A DNA stretch of 64,000 bases from CAZRRV01 sp045660865 (GCA_045660865.1 JAZREP010000011.1:1-64000); one strand, 5' to 3'. Shown: positions 33,271 through 41,460, numbered from the stretch's first letter. Notes: a model not told the origin generated them from the letters alone. Numbers and translations: made by a program.

Positions 33271-35361
33271 TTAAACTCTGAAAGTTAAGTCGCCGTAGCT
33301 GGGGACCGGCCAGTAATCCTCTGCGGTTATTGACTCAGCAGTATCAACATAAAGACGTAGCTTATCCATAAGAGGCAATACCTCGTCGTGGTAAAGACGA
33401 GCTTGCTCGTATGCATCCTTAGTGTTTGCTGCCTTTGTTTCGGTTTCACTGAGAAGATTAACAGTGCTGTAAATCTTTTCTGAGAGTTTGGAAAGACGAA
33501 CGATAAGGTCGCTTTCAGCTGTGCAAATGATTTCGGCGCTTACTGTCTTTTTGGAAATTACTGTGTTAGATAATTCAGCCGTGTATGCAAAAATAGCGGG
33601 CAAATAATCTTTTTTAACCATATCAATCATTGTTAAAGATTCGATATTGATAATTTTTGAGTAATTTTCAAGTAAGATACCGTATTTTGACATCAATTCA
33701 GATTCCGAATAAACCTTATGCTCGCTGAAAAGTTTAATGCTCTTTTCGGTGATTAAAATGGGGAGGGCATCAACAGTTGATTCTAAGTTAAGTAAGCCTC
33801 TCTTTTCGGCCTCTTCTTTCCATTCCTCTGAGTAACCGTTGCCGTTGAATAAAATGCGCTTGTGCTCAGAAATTGTCTTTTTAACAAGAGCGTTCATTGC
33901 ATCTTTAAAGTTCTCGGCATTCTCAAGCTCGTCAGCAAATTCTTTTAATTCCTCTGCAACAATTGTATTTAATACAATGTTCGGGTCGGCAACCGAAGCG
34001 GTAGAGCCGAGCATACGGAATTCAAATTTATTTCCTGTAAATGCAAAGGGGGAAGTACGGTTGCGGTCAGAGTTATCCTTCGGGAATGAGGGGAGAACGT
34101 CAACACCCAATTCCATCTTAGGCATCTTTGCGCTGGAATAATGCTCGCCGCTTACAATGGCATCTAAAATGGCTTCAAGCTCGTCACCAACAAACATTGA
34201 TATAATTGCGGGCGGAGCCTCACCTGAGCCTAAACGGTGGTCATTGCCGGCAGATGCAACCGAAACACGAAGCAGGTCTTGGTATTCGTCAACAGCTTTT
34301 ATAACTGCCGCTAAGAAAAGCAAGAATTGTGCGTTTTCAGCAGGGGTTTTACCGGGGTCAAGCAGATTAACACCTGTGTCGGTAGAAAGTGACCAGTTAT
34401 TGTGCTTACCGCTTCCGTTTATACCTGCAAACGGCTTTTCGTGTAAAAGGCAGGTCAATTTATGCTTTTGTGCTACCTTTTTCATCAATTCCATTGTAAG
34501 TTGATTGTGGTCGGTAGCAATATTGGTTGTAGAATATATCGGAGCAAGCTCGTGTTGTGCAGGAGCCGCCTCGTTGTGCTTGGTCTTGGCTAAAACACCA
34601 AGTTTCCAAAGCTCAGCATCAAGGTCTTTCATATATTCTGAAATACGGGGCTTAATAGCACCAAAATAATGGTCATCAAGCTCTTGACCCTTAGGCGCAG
34701 GAGCGCCGAACAGAGTTCTGCCGCAATAAATTAAATCCTTGCGGAGTTCATAGTTGCTTTCATCAATCAAGAAATATTCTTGCTCAGCACCCACAGTTGT
34801 TATAATGCGCTTTGCTGTGGTGTTGCCAAAAAGCTTAAGTATACGAAGACCTTGTTCGTTAATAGCCTCCATAGAACGAAGCAGGGGAGTCTTTTTGTCA
34901 AGCACTTCGCCTGTGTAAGAACAAAACGCTGTGGGTATGCATAAAATATTATCTTTAATAAATGCATAAGAGGTCGGGTCCCAAGCAGTGTAGCCTCTGG
35001 CTTCAAAGGTTGCTCTCAAGCCGCCGGAAGGGAAGCTGGATGCATCGGGTTCACCCTTAATTAACTCCTTACCGGAAAACTCCATAATTACGTGTCCGTC
35101 ATCGGTAGGAGTGATAAAACTATCGTGTTTTTCGGCAGTTATGCCGGTCATGGGTTGAAACCAATGGGTGAAATGTGTTGCACCTTTTTCAAGCGCCCAA
35201 TCCTTCATAGTGTTAGCAACCGTGTTTGCAACCCTAAGGTCAAGCGGTTTGCCGTCGTGAATGGTCTTTTTAAGCGCCTTGTAGGTTTCTTTAGGCAGAC
35301 GCTCTTTCATAGTAGCGTCATTAAATACATTACAGCCAAAAATTTCGGTTACTGTATTCAT
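33271..35361 (-). CDS. glnN: Glutamine synthetase, type III
   Basis: Makes glutamine from glutamate, ammonia and ATP. At 696 aa it fits the large dodecameric GSIII family, unlike the ~450-aa GSI. It has a GSIII N-terminal domain (EIFGCNVFND, THWFQPMTG), the catalytic region VGAEQEYFLID, NEAAPAQHELAPIY, INGSGKHNNWSLST, RLGSGEAPPAI and NRTSPFAFTGNKFEFRMLGS, and a helical C-terminal domain. The start at 35361 has a GGAGGTAACACT ribosome region; an upstream in-frame ATG at 35379 precedes it. It has its own near-consensus promoter, and I see no glutamine riboswitch in the short leader. Confidence 0.96.
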   Translation of the reverse strand: MNTVTEIFGCNVFNDATMKERLPKETYKALKKTIHDGKPLDLRVANTVANTMKDWALEKGATHFTHWFQPMTGITAEKHDSFITPTDDGHVIMEFSGKELIKGEPDASSFPSGGLRATFEARGYTAWDPTSYAFIKDNILCIPTAFCSYTGEVLDKKTPLLRSMEAINEQGLRILKLFGNTTAKRIITTVGAEQEYFLIDESNYELRKDLIYCGRTLFGAPAPKGQELDDHYFGAIKPRISEYMKDLDAELWKLGVLAKTKHNEAAPAQHELAPIYSTTNIATDHNQLTMELMKKVAQKHKLTCLLHEKPFAGINGSGKHNNWSLSTDTGVNLLDPGKTPAENAQFLLFLAAVIKAVDEYQDLLRVSVASAGNDHRLGSGEAPPAIISMFVGDELEAILDAIVSGEHYSSAKMPKMELGVDVLPSFPKDNSDRNRTSPFAFTGNKFEFRMLGSTASVADPNIVLNTIVAEELKEFADELENAENFKDAMNALVKKTISEHKRILFNGNGYSEEWKEEAEKRGLLNLESTVDALPILITEKSIKLFSEHKVYSESELMSKYGILLENYSKIINIESLTMIDMVKKDYLPAIFAYTAELSNTVISKKTVSAEIICTAESDLIVRLSKLSEKIYSTVNLLSETETKAANTKDAYEQARLYHDEVLPLMDKLRLYVDTAESITAEDYWPVPSYGDLTFRV

Positions 35362-35403
35362 AGTGTTACCTCCGTTCACAGTACCAATTTTATTGATAAT
35401 ATC

Positions 35404-35432
35404 ATTATATGCTTAATTTTTAAAACTGTCAA
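35404..35432 (-). promoter_or_regulatory. Promoter of the glutamine synthetase gene
   Basis: TTGACA (complement of 35427-35432), 17 bases, TATAAT (complement of 35404-35409): a full-consensus sigma-A promoter, about 43 bases before the start codon. Confidence 0.88.
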
Positions 35433-35552
35433 GGCTACAAAGTGAGTTGTTTAGATGGTTTTGCATAATTTTATTAAGTAAATGTAGCAAAACGCCTATA
35501 ATATTAAAAATCTGTCGTTATATAATATGTAAAGTTTGAAATTAAGTTTATA

Positions 35553-35581
35553 TTTACAATTATAAATTTTAGTTGTATAAT
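35553..35581 (+). promoter_or_regulatory. Promoter of the capA-like gene
   Basis: TTTACA (35553-35558), 17 bases, TATAAT (35576-35581), 55 bases before the ATG. Confidence 0.72.
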
Positions 35582-35636
35582 ATTTTAAACTACTATATTA
35601 GACGCTTTTTGCTATTCTTATGGGGGATGTAAAATA

Positions 35637-36941
35637 ATGGCTAAAACTAAAAGTCATCGTTCAAAACCTGAATTTAAGCTTTTTTGTGCAGTGCTTGCGG
35701 TGCTTATTGTCGGCTTATCAATTTTTGCGATAAATTCAAAATCCGGCAAAGACAAGGATAAAAACAGTTCATCACAATCCTCGCAAGCTCAGGTTTCTTC
35801 AGAGGAAAAAGAGCCTATTTCCGTTACATTAGGTTGTACAGGTGATATTTTAATACACAAACCTATTTTTAGGGCGTACAGTGCTTCGGGTTATGACTTT
35901 AACGATATGTTTAAATATGTAAACCCCTATTTTTCGAAATATGATTATATGGTGGCAAACCTTGAAGTAACATTGGCAGGCGAAGGCAGGGAGTATTGGG
36001 GTTATCCTACTTTTAATTCACCCGATACTATTGTTGATGCAGCCCAGCAAAATGGTGTGGATATGCTTTTGACTGCTAATAACCATTGCTACGATACCGG
36101 TAAAAATGGCTTTTACCGTACTCTTGAGGTTTTAAACCAAAAGCAAATTGACCATATCGGCACACGTGCAGAGACCGATTTGCCGTATTTGGTTAAAGAC
36201 GTAAACGGCATAAAGTTTGGTCTTATTAACTACACGTACGAAACCCAGCGCTATAACGGCAGAAAAACCTTAAACGGCCTTGCTATGCAGTCAGAGGTCG
36301 AAACCCTTGTAAATTCCTTTAATTATAGCGATTTAGATGCGTTTTACTCAGAGCTTTCAACTCATATTGAGTCTATGAAAACTGATGGGGCAGAGGTTGT
36401 AATTCTTTATATCCATTGGGGAAATGAATATAAAACTTCACCCAACAGCAATCAAACATCTATGGCGAAGCGAATTGCAGACTTAGGCGTTGACGTAATC
36501 GTTGGCGGTCACCCTCACGTTGTTGAGCCGATAGAGGTTATTAAGTCTGAGGTTACAGGTAAACAAACAGTCTGTTTGTACTCTTTGGGTAATGCTGTAT
36601 CAAATCAGCGAATTGCCTTTATGAACCTTAAAACAGGACACACAGAGGATGGTATGATTTTTGAAACCACTTTCACAAAAAATCCTGATGGAAGCATTAT
36701 TCTTGATAAAATTAACGTTGTTCCCATTTGGGTAAATATGCATACTGATAGTTCTAAGCATTATCATATGCTGCCTCTCGATAAAGCTTTAGATTGGCAA
36801 TCAACCTTTAATATCAATGCGCAAACTGCCGCAAAAGCACAAAAATCATATGACAGAACAATGGAAATTGTTAATGCCGGTCTTGCTCAGTTCGATGGCG
36901 AGTATGTAAAACAAAACATTAACAAACAAATGGAGAAATAA
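35637..36941 (+). CDS. CapA-family metallophosphoesterase, membrane-anchored
   Basis: The 434-aa protein has an N-terminal membrane anchor (~15-32, FCAVLAVLIVGLSIFAI), a Ser/Lys/Gln-rich linker (to ~60), and a CapA/PgsA-type calcineurin-like domain. Metal-site blocks are GCTGDILIH, VANLEVTLAG, LLTANNHCYDTG, YIHWGNEY and VDVIVGGHPHVVEP. CapA proteins act in poly-gamma-glutamate export or related surface-polymer steps; without capB/capC nearby the substrate is unknown. A DUF554 protein follows after 1 base. Confidence 0.88.
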   Translation: MAKTKSHRSKPEFKLFCAVLAVLIVGLSIFAINSKSGKDKDKNSSSQSSQAQVSSEEKEPISVTLGCTGDILIHKPIFRAYSASGYDFNDMFKYVNPYFSKYDYMVANLEVTLAGEGREYWGYPTFNSPDTIVDAAQQNGVDMLLTANNHCYDTGKNGFYRTLEVLNQKQIDHIGTRAETDLPYLVKDVNGIKFGLINYTYETQRYNGRKTLNGLAMQSEVETLVNSFNYSDLDAFYSELSTHIESMKTDGAEVVILYIHWGNEYKTSPNSNQTSMAKRIADLGVDVIVGGHPHVVEPIEVIKSEVTGKQTVCLYSLGNAVSNQRIAFMNLKTGHTEDGMIFETTFTKNPDGSIILDKINVVPIWVNMHTDSSKHYHMLPLDKALDWQSTFNINAQTAAKAQKSYDRTMEIVNAGLAQFDGEYVKQNINKQMEK

Positions 36942-36942
36942 A

Positions 36943-37638
36943 ATGTTAGGCGTAATCGTAAATGTTTTGGCGGTGCTTTTGGGTGGCACTCTGGGTTTAT
37001 TGTTGAAAAAAGGCTTACCGCAAAAAATCTCCACCGCAACAATGACCGCAATAGGCTTGTGTGTTGCCTACATCGGTATAGATGGTATGCTCGATGGCGA
37101 AAATACTATTGTTTTGATTTTCTCTGCGGTATTAGGCTTACTTTTGGGTACATTACTTAATTTAGATGGTAAACTAAAAGCATTGGGTGATGCACTTAAT
37201 AACCGCTTTTCTAAAAACAAAGGCAATATATCAGAAGGGTTCGTAACAGCAAGCCTTCTGTTTTGTGTCGGCGCAATGGCAATAGTCGGCTCGCTCAATT
37301 CGGCTTTATCGGGTAACCACAGTATTATATACACTAAGTCTTTTATTGATGCTATATCTGCCTTGATACTGTCTACTACGCTTGGCGTTGGAGTTCTCTT
37401 TTCTGCTGCCAGTGTATTTGTTTATCAAGGCGCACTCGTCTTGTTGGCATCGCAGCTGAAATCTATTTTAGAAACTGCGGTTATCAATGAAATAACCTGT
37501 GTTGGCTCGCTTATAATTTTAGCGCTTGGATTGAATTTGGCAGGTATAACCAAATTTAAAGTGGCAAATTTCCTCCCGTCAATTATAATTGCTCCCTTTG
37601 CATATTATCTTTTTAATTGGGTGCTGTCATTTTTTTAA
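36943..37638 (+). CDS. DUF554-family membrane protein
   Basis: The 231-aa protein is very hydrophobic with about seven helices. It has the family-typical N-terminus GVIVNVLAVLLGGTLGLLL, FCVGAMAIVGSLNSALSG, and a C-terminal NFLPSIIIAPFAYYL. It resembles Bacillus YdfK/YqgA; function is not established. It starts immediately after the capA-like stop (ATG 36943), so it is likely translationally coupled. Confidence 0.85.
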   Translation: MLGVIVNVLAVLLGGTLGLLLKKGLPQKISTATMTAIGLCVAYIGIDGMLDGENTIVLIFSAVLGLLLGTLLNLDGKLKALGDALNNRFSKNKGNISEGFVTASLLFCVGAMAIVGSLNSALSGNHSIIYTKSFIDAISALILSTTLGVGVLFSAASVFVYQGALVLLASQLKSILETAVINEITCVGSLIILALGLNLAGITKFKVANFLPSIIIAPFAYYLFNWVLSFF

Positions 37639-37657
37639 AGTTTTTAATAATAATGTG

Positions 37658-37685
37658 TTGACAAATTGGCTCATTTTGTTATAAT
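37658..37685 (+). promoter_or_regulatory. Promoter of tRNA-Leu(UAA)
   Basis: TTGACA (37658-37663), 16 bases, TATAAT (37680-37685), 14 bases before the mature tRNA. Confidence 0.85.
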
Positions 37686-37699
37686 AGTTAAGTCAACTC

Positions 37700-37786
37700 G
37701 CCGCTGTGGTGGAATAGGCAGACACAAGGGACTTAAAATCCCTCGGTAGCGATACCGTACCGGTTCAAGTCCGGTCAGCGGCACCA
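37700..37786 (+). tRNA. tRNA-Leu (anticodon UAA)
   Basis: A class II tRNA of 87 nt with encoded CCA. The acceptor is GCCGCTG / CAGCGGC plus discriminator A. The anticodon loop CTTAAAA lies between GGGA-type stems, anticodon TAA. A long variable arm (CGGTAGCGATACCG) and a GTTCAAGTC T-loop are present. Confidence 0.97.
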
Positions 37787-37790
37787 AACA

Positions 37791-37825
37791 AAAATCCGTT
37801 CTCGTATGAGAGCGGATTTTTGTTT
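37791..37825 (+). terminator. Terminator after tRNA-Leu(UAA)
   Basis: A near-perfect stem AAAATCCGTTCTC / GAGAGCGGATTTT (one T.G pair) with a GTAT loop, followed by TGTTTATTG. Confidence 0.9.
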
Positions 37826-37826
37826 A

Positions 37827-37855
37827 TTGTATTTTTTTAAATATTAGTTTATAAT
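37827..37855 (+). promoter_or_regulatory. Promoter of the FTR-like/thioredoxin operon
   Basis: TTGTAT (37827-37832), 17 bases, TATAAT (37850-37855), 20 bases before the first ATG; the leader is very short. Confidence 0.68.
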
Positions 37856-37875
37856 AATATTGATGAGGTGAGACT

Positions 37876-38073
37876 ATGAAAATAACCTTAAATCCTGATA
37901 AGGAAATTGTTAAACTTATTAAAGATGGTCTTAAAGAAAAAGGCGGATACTGTCCTTGCGTTATTGAAAAAAGCGAGGATACAAAATGTATGTGCAAAGA
38001 GTTTAAAGAGCAAATAAAAGACCCCGATTTTGAGGGCTTTTGCCATTGTAGATTATATTATAAATCAAAATAA
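37876..38073 (+). CDS. Ferredoxin:thioredoxin reductase catalytic-subunit-like protein
   Basis: The 65-residue protein has three Cys-X-Cys pairs in the FTR order: CPC at 26-28, CMC at 38-40 and CHC at 56-58. In plant and cyanobacterial FTR these cysteines bind a [4Fe-4S] cluster and form the redox-active disulfide that reduces thioredoxin. Spacing here (X9 between the first two pairs, X15 before CHC) differs from the photosynthetic CPC-X16-CPC-X8-CHC. No variable (alpha) subunit gene is nearby. The next gene, 13 bases on, is thioredoxin, which supports an electron path from ferredoxin to thioredoxin (inference). Confidence 0.82.
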   Translation: MKITLNPDKEIVKLIKDGLKEKGGYCPCVIEKSEDTKCMCKEFKEQIKDPDFEGFCHCRLYYKSK

Positions 38074-38086
38074 AGGAGTGCTTTAA

Positions 38087-38398
38087 ATGGCTGAAATTAA
38101 AATCACCAAGGATAATTTTAACGATATTATATCAAATTCCAAATTACCGATACTTATAGATTTTTGGGCCACCTGGTGCGGTCCTTGTAAAATGATTGCT
38201 CCTATTATTGAGGAAATTGCCGAAGAGTATGAAGGTGAAATTATAGTCGGCAAGGTTAATGTTGATGAGGAGCAGCAAATAGCTTCTTTATTTCAAATTA
38301 GAAGTATACCAACACTTGCTGTTGTTAAGGATGGCAAGGTTGAAAATACAGCGGTAGGCTTTATGTCTAAATCTGAAGTTTTAGAGCTTATAAAATAA
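38087..38398 (+). CDS. trxA: Thioredoxin
   Basis: The 103-aa classical thioredoxin has the active site WCGPC (Cys31, Cys34), preceded by IDFWATW and followed by the buried-Asp region and cis-Pro loop IRSIPTLAV. It reduces protein disulfides. Its pairing with the FTR-like gene suggests reduction from ferredoxin rather than, or besides, NADPH. AAAGGAG lies 8 bases upstream. Confidence 0.95.
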   Translation: MAEIKITKDNFNDIISNSKLPILIDFWATWCGPCKMIAPIIEEIAEEYEGEIIVGKVNVDEEQQIASLFQIRSIPTLAVVKDGKVENTAVGFMSKSEVLELIK

Positions 38399-38408
38399 GG
38401 AGAACATT

Positions 38409-39059
38409 GTGTCATATTCAACTTTATTATTTGACCTTGACGGAACCCTAACCGACCCGAAAGAGGGAATAGTCAATTCAATTATTTATTCTTTGAAAAA
38501 GTATGAAATAACTGAAAATGACCGACAAAAACTTTTAAAGTTTATAGGCCCGCCTTTAACCGAATCGTACAGCAAGTATTATGGCTTTTCACAAGAGGAA
38601 GCCTATCGTGCCGTTGACTATTATAGAGAGTATTATTCTGTTAAGGGTATTTTTGAAAATCATCTTTATGACGGTATAGCCGATATGTTAATTACATTGA
38701 AGAATGCAGGTAAAAGAATTGTTTTGGCAACCTCAAAGCCGGAAGTTTATGCAAAACAGATTTTAGAGCATTTTAAAATTGACACCTATTTCGATTTTGT
38801 CGGTGGCAGTACACTTGACGGTTCACGAGTTAAAAAAAGTGACGTTATAGAATATGTGCTGGCTAATTTACAATTACCCGACAAGAAAGAAATAGTAATG
38901 ATTGGTGACAGAGAGCACGATATAATCGGTGCAAATCAAAACGGCTTAGACAGTATCGGCGTGCTTTTCGGCTACGGCACCAAGCAGGAGCTTTTTGATG
39001 CAGGCGCTACACATATTGTGGAAACAGTTAAAGATTTGCAAGAATTACTGTTAAAATAA
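38409..39059 (+). CDS. HAD-family phosphatase (phosphoglycolate-phosphatase-like)
   Basis: The 216-aa HAD hydrolase has motif I DLDGTLTDP with nucleophile Asp, an alpha-helical cap, motif II ATSKPEVY, and motif III/IV IGDREHDIIGANQNG. It resembles Gph/PgpB-type enzymes, which clear phosphoglycolate or other small phosphates; the substrate is not determined. It uses a GTG start at 38409 behind AAGGAGA, 10 bases after trxA. Confidence 0.88.
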   Translation: MSYSTLLFDLDGTLTDPKEGIVNSIIYSLKKYEITENDRQKLLKFIGPPLTESYSKYYGFSQEEAYRAVDYYREYYSVKGIFENHLYDGIADMLITLKNAGKRIVLATSKPEVYAKQILEHFKIDTYFDFVGGSTLDGSRVKKSDVIEYVLANLQLPDKKEIVMIGDREHDIIGANQNGLDSIGVLFGYGTKQELFDAGATHIVETVKDLQELLLK

Positions 39060-39060
39060 A

Positions 39061-39104
39061 AACAACCTAAAGGGGAGGTTAAATCCCTTTTAGGTTGTTT
39101 TTTT
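39061..39104. terminator. Terminator after the HAD gene, shared with abrB-like gene
   Basis: Stem AACAACCTAAAGGG / CCCTTTTAGGTTGTT (39061-39074 and 39085-39099, one bulged base) with a ~10-nt loop and T7. The converging abrB-like gene ends at 39109. Confidence 0.88.
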
Positions 39105-39108
39105 AATG

Positions 39109-39354
39109 TTATATTTTTTTCAGTTCGTCCAGACAGTTACGGCAAAACAACTTGTTTTTATAGCTTGTTATACCGTCAAATCCGCCGCAGATACAACAAC
39201 TAGGTTGATACTTTTTGAGAATAATGGAATCATCATCAACAAAGATTTCGAAACAGTCTCTATCATCTTCAATTCCTAAGCTGTTGCGCAATTCTTTTGG
39301 TATAACAACACGCCCTAACGAATCAACTTTTCTTGTTATTCCTGTTGCTCTCAT
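39109..39354 (-). CDS. AbrB/SpoVT-family transition-state regulator with zinc ribbon
   Basis: The 81-aa protein has residues 1-48 as an AbrB swapped-hairpin DNA-binding domain (TGITRKVDSLGRVVIPKELR, then LEI-type DxxEIFVDDDSIILKKY). The C-terminal part has CxxC pairs (CCICGG at ~53-58 and CRNC at ~71-74) that could bind zinc and probably mediate oligomerisation. AbrB-like proteins repress post-exponential genes; in Bacillus abrB is repressed by Spo0A-P. Its promoter is full consensus and carries a palindrome over the -35 box. Confidence 0.9.
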   Translation of the reverse strand: MRATGITRKVDSLGRVVIPKELRNSLGIEDDRDCFEIFVDDDSIILKKYQPSCCICGGFDGITSYKNKLFCRNCLDELKKI

Positions 39355-39382
39355 AATCGTTCCTCCCGCAAACTTTTACAAC

Positions 39383-39412
39383 ATTATACCATAATTGACA
39401 AAAATTGTCAAT
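39383..39412 (-). promoter_or_regulatory. Promoter of the abrB-like gene with palindromic operator candidate
   Basis: TTGACA (complement of 39406-39411), 17 bases, TATAAT (complement of 39383-39388). An inverted repeat ATTGACA-N5-TGTCAAT (39394-39412) overlaps the -35 and could be the operator for a dimeric regulator, possibly AbrB itself. Confidence 0.78.
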
Positions 39413-39438
39413 AATCATTGCAAAATGCGGAAGAAAAA

Positions 39439-39627
39439 CTAATTATAAATATTGTCAACTAATTTCTTTAAATCATCTTCACTTTCAACTTTTGCACCGC
39501 TTTGCAAAATAGTTTCCTGCAACATAAGCGGAAGACCGTTAAAGAATGGGGAACTTTGTAATGAAAAGCTGTTGCTGTCATTTGCGCCCGATACCGAAAC
39601 CGGTGATATCGGAATATAATTATCCAT
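39439..39627 (-). CDS. Small protein of unknown function (62 aa)
   Basis: I do not recognise it. The first ~35 residues are Ser/Asn/Pro-rich and low in charge (YIPISPVSVSG..., SSPFFNGLPLM); the end is acidic (VESEDDLKKLVDNIY). There is no membrane segment. A strong GGAGGTG ribosome site lies 9 bases before ATG and is embedded in a hairpin like those before spoIIR and yabP. The shared leader design hints at sporulation or another developmental role (inference). Confidence 0.6.
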   Translation of the reverse strand: MDNYIPISPVSVSGANDSNSFSLQSSPFFNGLPLMLQETILQSGAKVESEDDLKKLVDNIYN

Positions 39628-39681
39628 AAAAAATTCACCTCCGTTTATAGCATAACCAAAAATGTCGTAAACAGAGGTGAA
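39628..39681 (-). promoter_or_regulatory. Terminator-like hairpin containing the ribosome site of the 62-aa gene
   Basis: On the minus strand a 14-bp stem TTCACCTCTGTTTA / TAAACGGAGGTGAA (39668-39681 and 39634-39647, one U.G pair) has a 20-nt loop. Its 3' arm holds GGAGGTG, and six Ts run directly into the ATG. It could terminate transcripts from the upstream UPF0210 gene and also hide the ribosome site. Confidence 0.75.
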
Positions 39682-39691
39682 ATTTATAAAT

Positions 39692-41050
39692 TTAATTTTT
39701 TAAGCTCTGCAAGGGAGCTGGGATTCTGCCGCCGCGTGCAATAAACTTTTTGTTGGAATAAGGATTAACATTCATAACAGGGCCGCCTCCAAGTAGACCG
39801 CCGAATGAAAGTGTGTCACCAACTTTTTTGCCGATTGCGGGGATAAGACGAACGGCAGTGGTTTTACTGTTAACCATACCAATTGCGGCTTCGTCAGCAA
39901 TGATACCCGAAATAATGCAATCTTCTGTGTCGCCGGGGATATTTATCATATCTAAGCCTACAGAACAAACTGCAGTCATAGCCTCAAGCTTTTCTAAGGT
40001 TAATGAGCCGCAGGTTGCAGCATCAATCATACCTGCATCTTCGGTTACGGGGATAAATGCGCCCGAAAGTCCGCCGACATAAGAAGAAGCCATTACGCCA
40101 CCTTTTTTAACAGCATCGTTAAGTAGAGCGAGGGCTGCTGTTGTGCCGTAAGCACCGCAAGATTCAAGACCCATTTCCTCTAAAATATGTGCAACTGAAT
40201 CACCAACAGCCGGAGTAGGAGCTAAGGATAAGTCGACTATACCGAAAGGTACATAGAGTTGCTTTGAAGCTTCCATAGCAACCAACTGACCCATACGTGT
40301 AATTTTAAATGCTGTCTTTTTAATTAAATCAGCAACGCCGCCTAAATCCAAGCCTTCTGATTTTGCTAAGGCAGCACGCACAACGCCGGGACCTGAAACA
40401 CCAACGTTTATAACGCAATCAGCTTCGCCAACTCCGTGAAAAGCACCAGCCATAAAGGGGTTGTCTTCAGGTGCATTACAGAATACAACCAGCTTTGCAG
40501 CACCTATACAGTTTCTGTCAGCAGTAAGTACAGCCGCTTGTTTTATAACTTTACCCATCATAGCCACTGCGTCCATATTTATACCGGCTTTTGTTGAGCC
40601 TATATTTACTGATGAACATACATGTTCGGTTTCACTGAGTGCTTGTGGGATGCTTTCGATAAGAGCATAATCACCGCTTGCAAAACCTTTTTGTACTAAG
40701 GCCGAGTATCCGCCAATGAAATTTACACCAACCGCCTGTGCTGCTTTTTCCAATGTCCTTGCAAATCTAACAGGATTACTTGCGGGACAAGCGGCACAAA
40801 GCATTGCAATAGGGGTTACGGAAATTCGTTTATTGATAATGGGAATACCATATTTCTTTTCAATTTCCTCACACACGGGAACAAGACGGCTTGCGGTACG
40901 GACAATTTTTTCGTAAACTTTTTCACAAGCTTTCTCAATATCGCTGTCAATACAATCTAATAGGGAAATACCCATTGTGACAGTACGAATATCAAGATGC
41001 TCATCTTGTATCATGCGGATTGTTTCAAGAATATCAAACGTATTATACAT
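39692..41050 (-). CDS. UPF0210 (DUF711/PFL-like) family protein
   Basis: The 452-aa member of the UPF0210 family has MGISLLDCIDSD near residue 30, FIGGYSALVQKG, NIGSTKAGINMDAV, and ADGP-like segments, GGLLGGGPVMNVN and a basic C-terminus. Members have a pyruvate-formate-lyase-like barrel fold, but no catalytic function is established. The upstream 89-aa ACT protein, 11 bases away, is its usual partner and suggests amino-acid-responsive control. Confidence 0.9.
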   Translation of the reverse strand: MYNTFDILETIRMIQDEHLDIRTVTMGISLLDCIDSDIEKACEKVYEKIVRTASRLVPVCEEIEKKYGIPIINKRISVTPIAMLCAACPASNPVRFARTLEKAAQAVGVNFIGGYSALVQKGFASGDYALIESIPQALSETEHVCSSVNIGSTKAGINMDAVAMMGKVIKQAAVLTADRNCIGAAKLVVFCNAPEDNPFMAGAFHGVGEADCVINVGVSGPGVVRAALAKSEGLDLGGVADLIKKTAFKITRMGQLVAMEASKQLYVPFGIVDLSLAPTPAVGDSVAHILEEMGLESCGAYGTTAALALLNDAVKKGGVMASSYVGGLSGAFIPVTEDAGMIDAATCGSLTLEKLEAMTAVCSVGLDMINIPGDTEDCIISGIIADEAAIGMVNSKTTAVRLIPAIGKKVGDTLSFGGLLGGGPVMNVNPYSNKKFIARGGRIPAPLQSLKN

Positions 41051-41061
41051 TGTGTCCTCCG

Positions 41062-41331
41062 TTAAATTCTGTGCATGGAATTGAAAATATCCTCATGCAT
41101 AGCGGTAATAGATAAATTGGTTTCTTTACCGAGCGCGGACATCTTGTCTGAAAACTCAGAGAAAGAACAGCTCATTTTTTCAATATCACACATCATAATC
41201 ATACAAAACAGGTCTTGCAGAACTGTTTGAGTTACCTCGTTAATATTGACATTACAGTTGGCGCATTCGGCAGAAACCTTTGCTAAAATTCCAACTGAGT
41301 CCTTACCGATTACTGTTAATACGGCTCTCAT
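41062..41331 (-). CDS. ACT-domain protein (UPF0237 family)
   Basis: The 89-aa stand-alone ACT domain reads RAVLTVIGKDSVGILAKVSAECANCNVNINEVTQTVLQ in pieces typical of UPF0237. It probably binds an amino acid and regulates the UPF0210 protein encoded immediately downstream. A GAGGTG ribosome site precedes the ATG at 41331. Confidence 0.92.
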   Translation of the reverse strand: MRAVLTVIGKDSVGILAKVSAECANCNVNINEVTQTVLQDLFCMIMMCDIEKMSCSFSEFSDKMSALGKETNLSITAMHEDIFNSMHRI

Positions 41332-41402
41332 AAAATCACCTCGAAATAATTTAATAATAATAATTTTATCATAATGAATTTAAAAAGTAAATATAAAAAA
41401 GG

Positions 41403-41431
41403 TTGGAATTTGCTAAAAATTGTGGTATCAT
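41403..41431 (+). promoter_or_regulatory. Promoter of the lrp-aminotransferase-ispE unit
   Basis: TTGGAA (41403-41408), 17 bases, TATCAT (41426-41431), 30 bases upstream of the first gene. Confidence 0.68.
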
Positions 41432-41460
41432 AGGATTAAATCATTGTAAGAGAGGTTAGA

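Noticed and set aside
33271..35361. Possible frame disruption in the glutamine synthetase because of its size (696 aa)
   Set aside because: The length and motif spacing match the type III family and the frame is continuous.
35438..35552. AT-rich stretch between glnN and capA considered as a replication origin or regulatory RNA
   Set aside because: No DnaA boxes, stable stems or repeats visible; only ordinary AT-rich promoter-flanking DNA.
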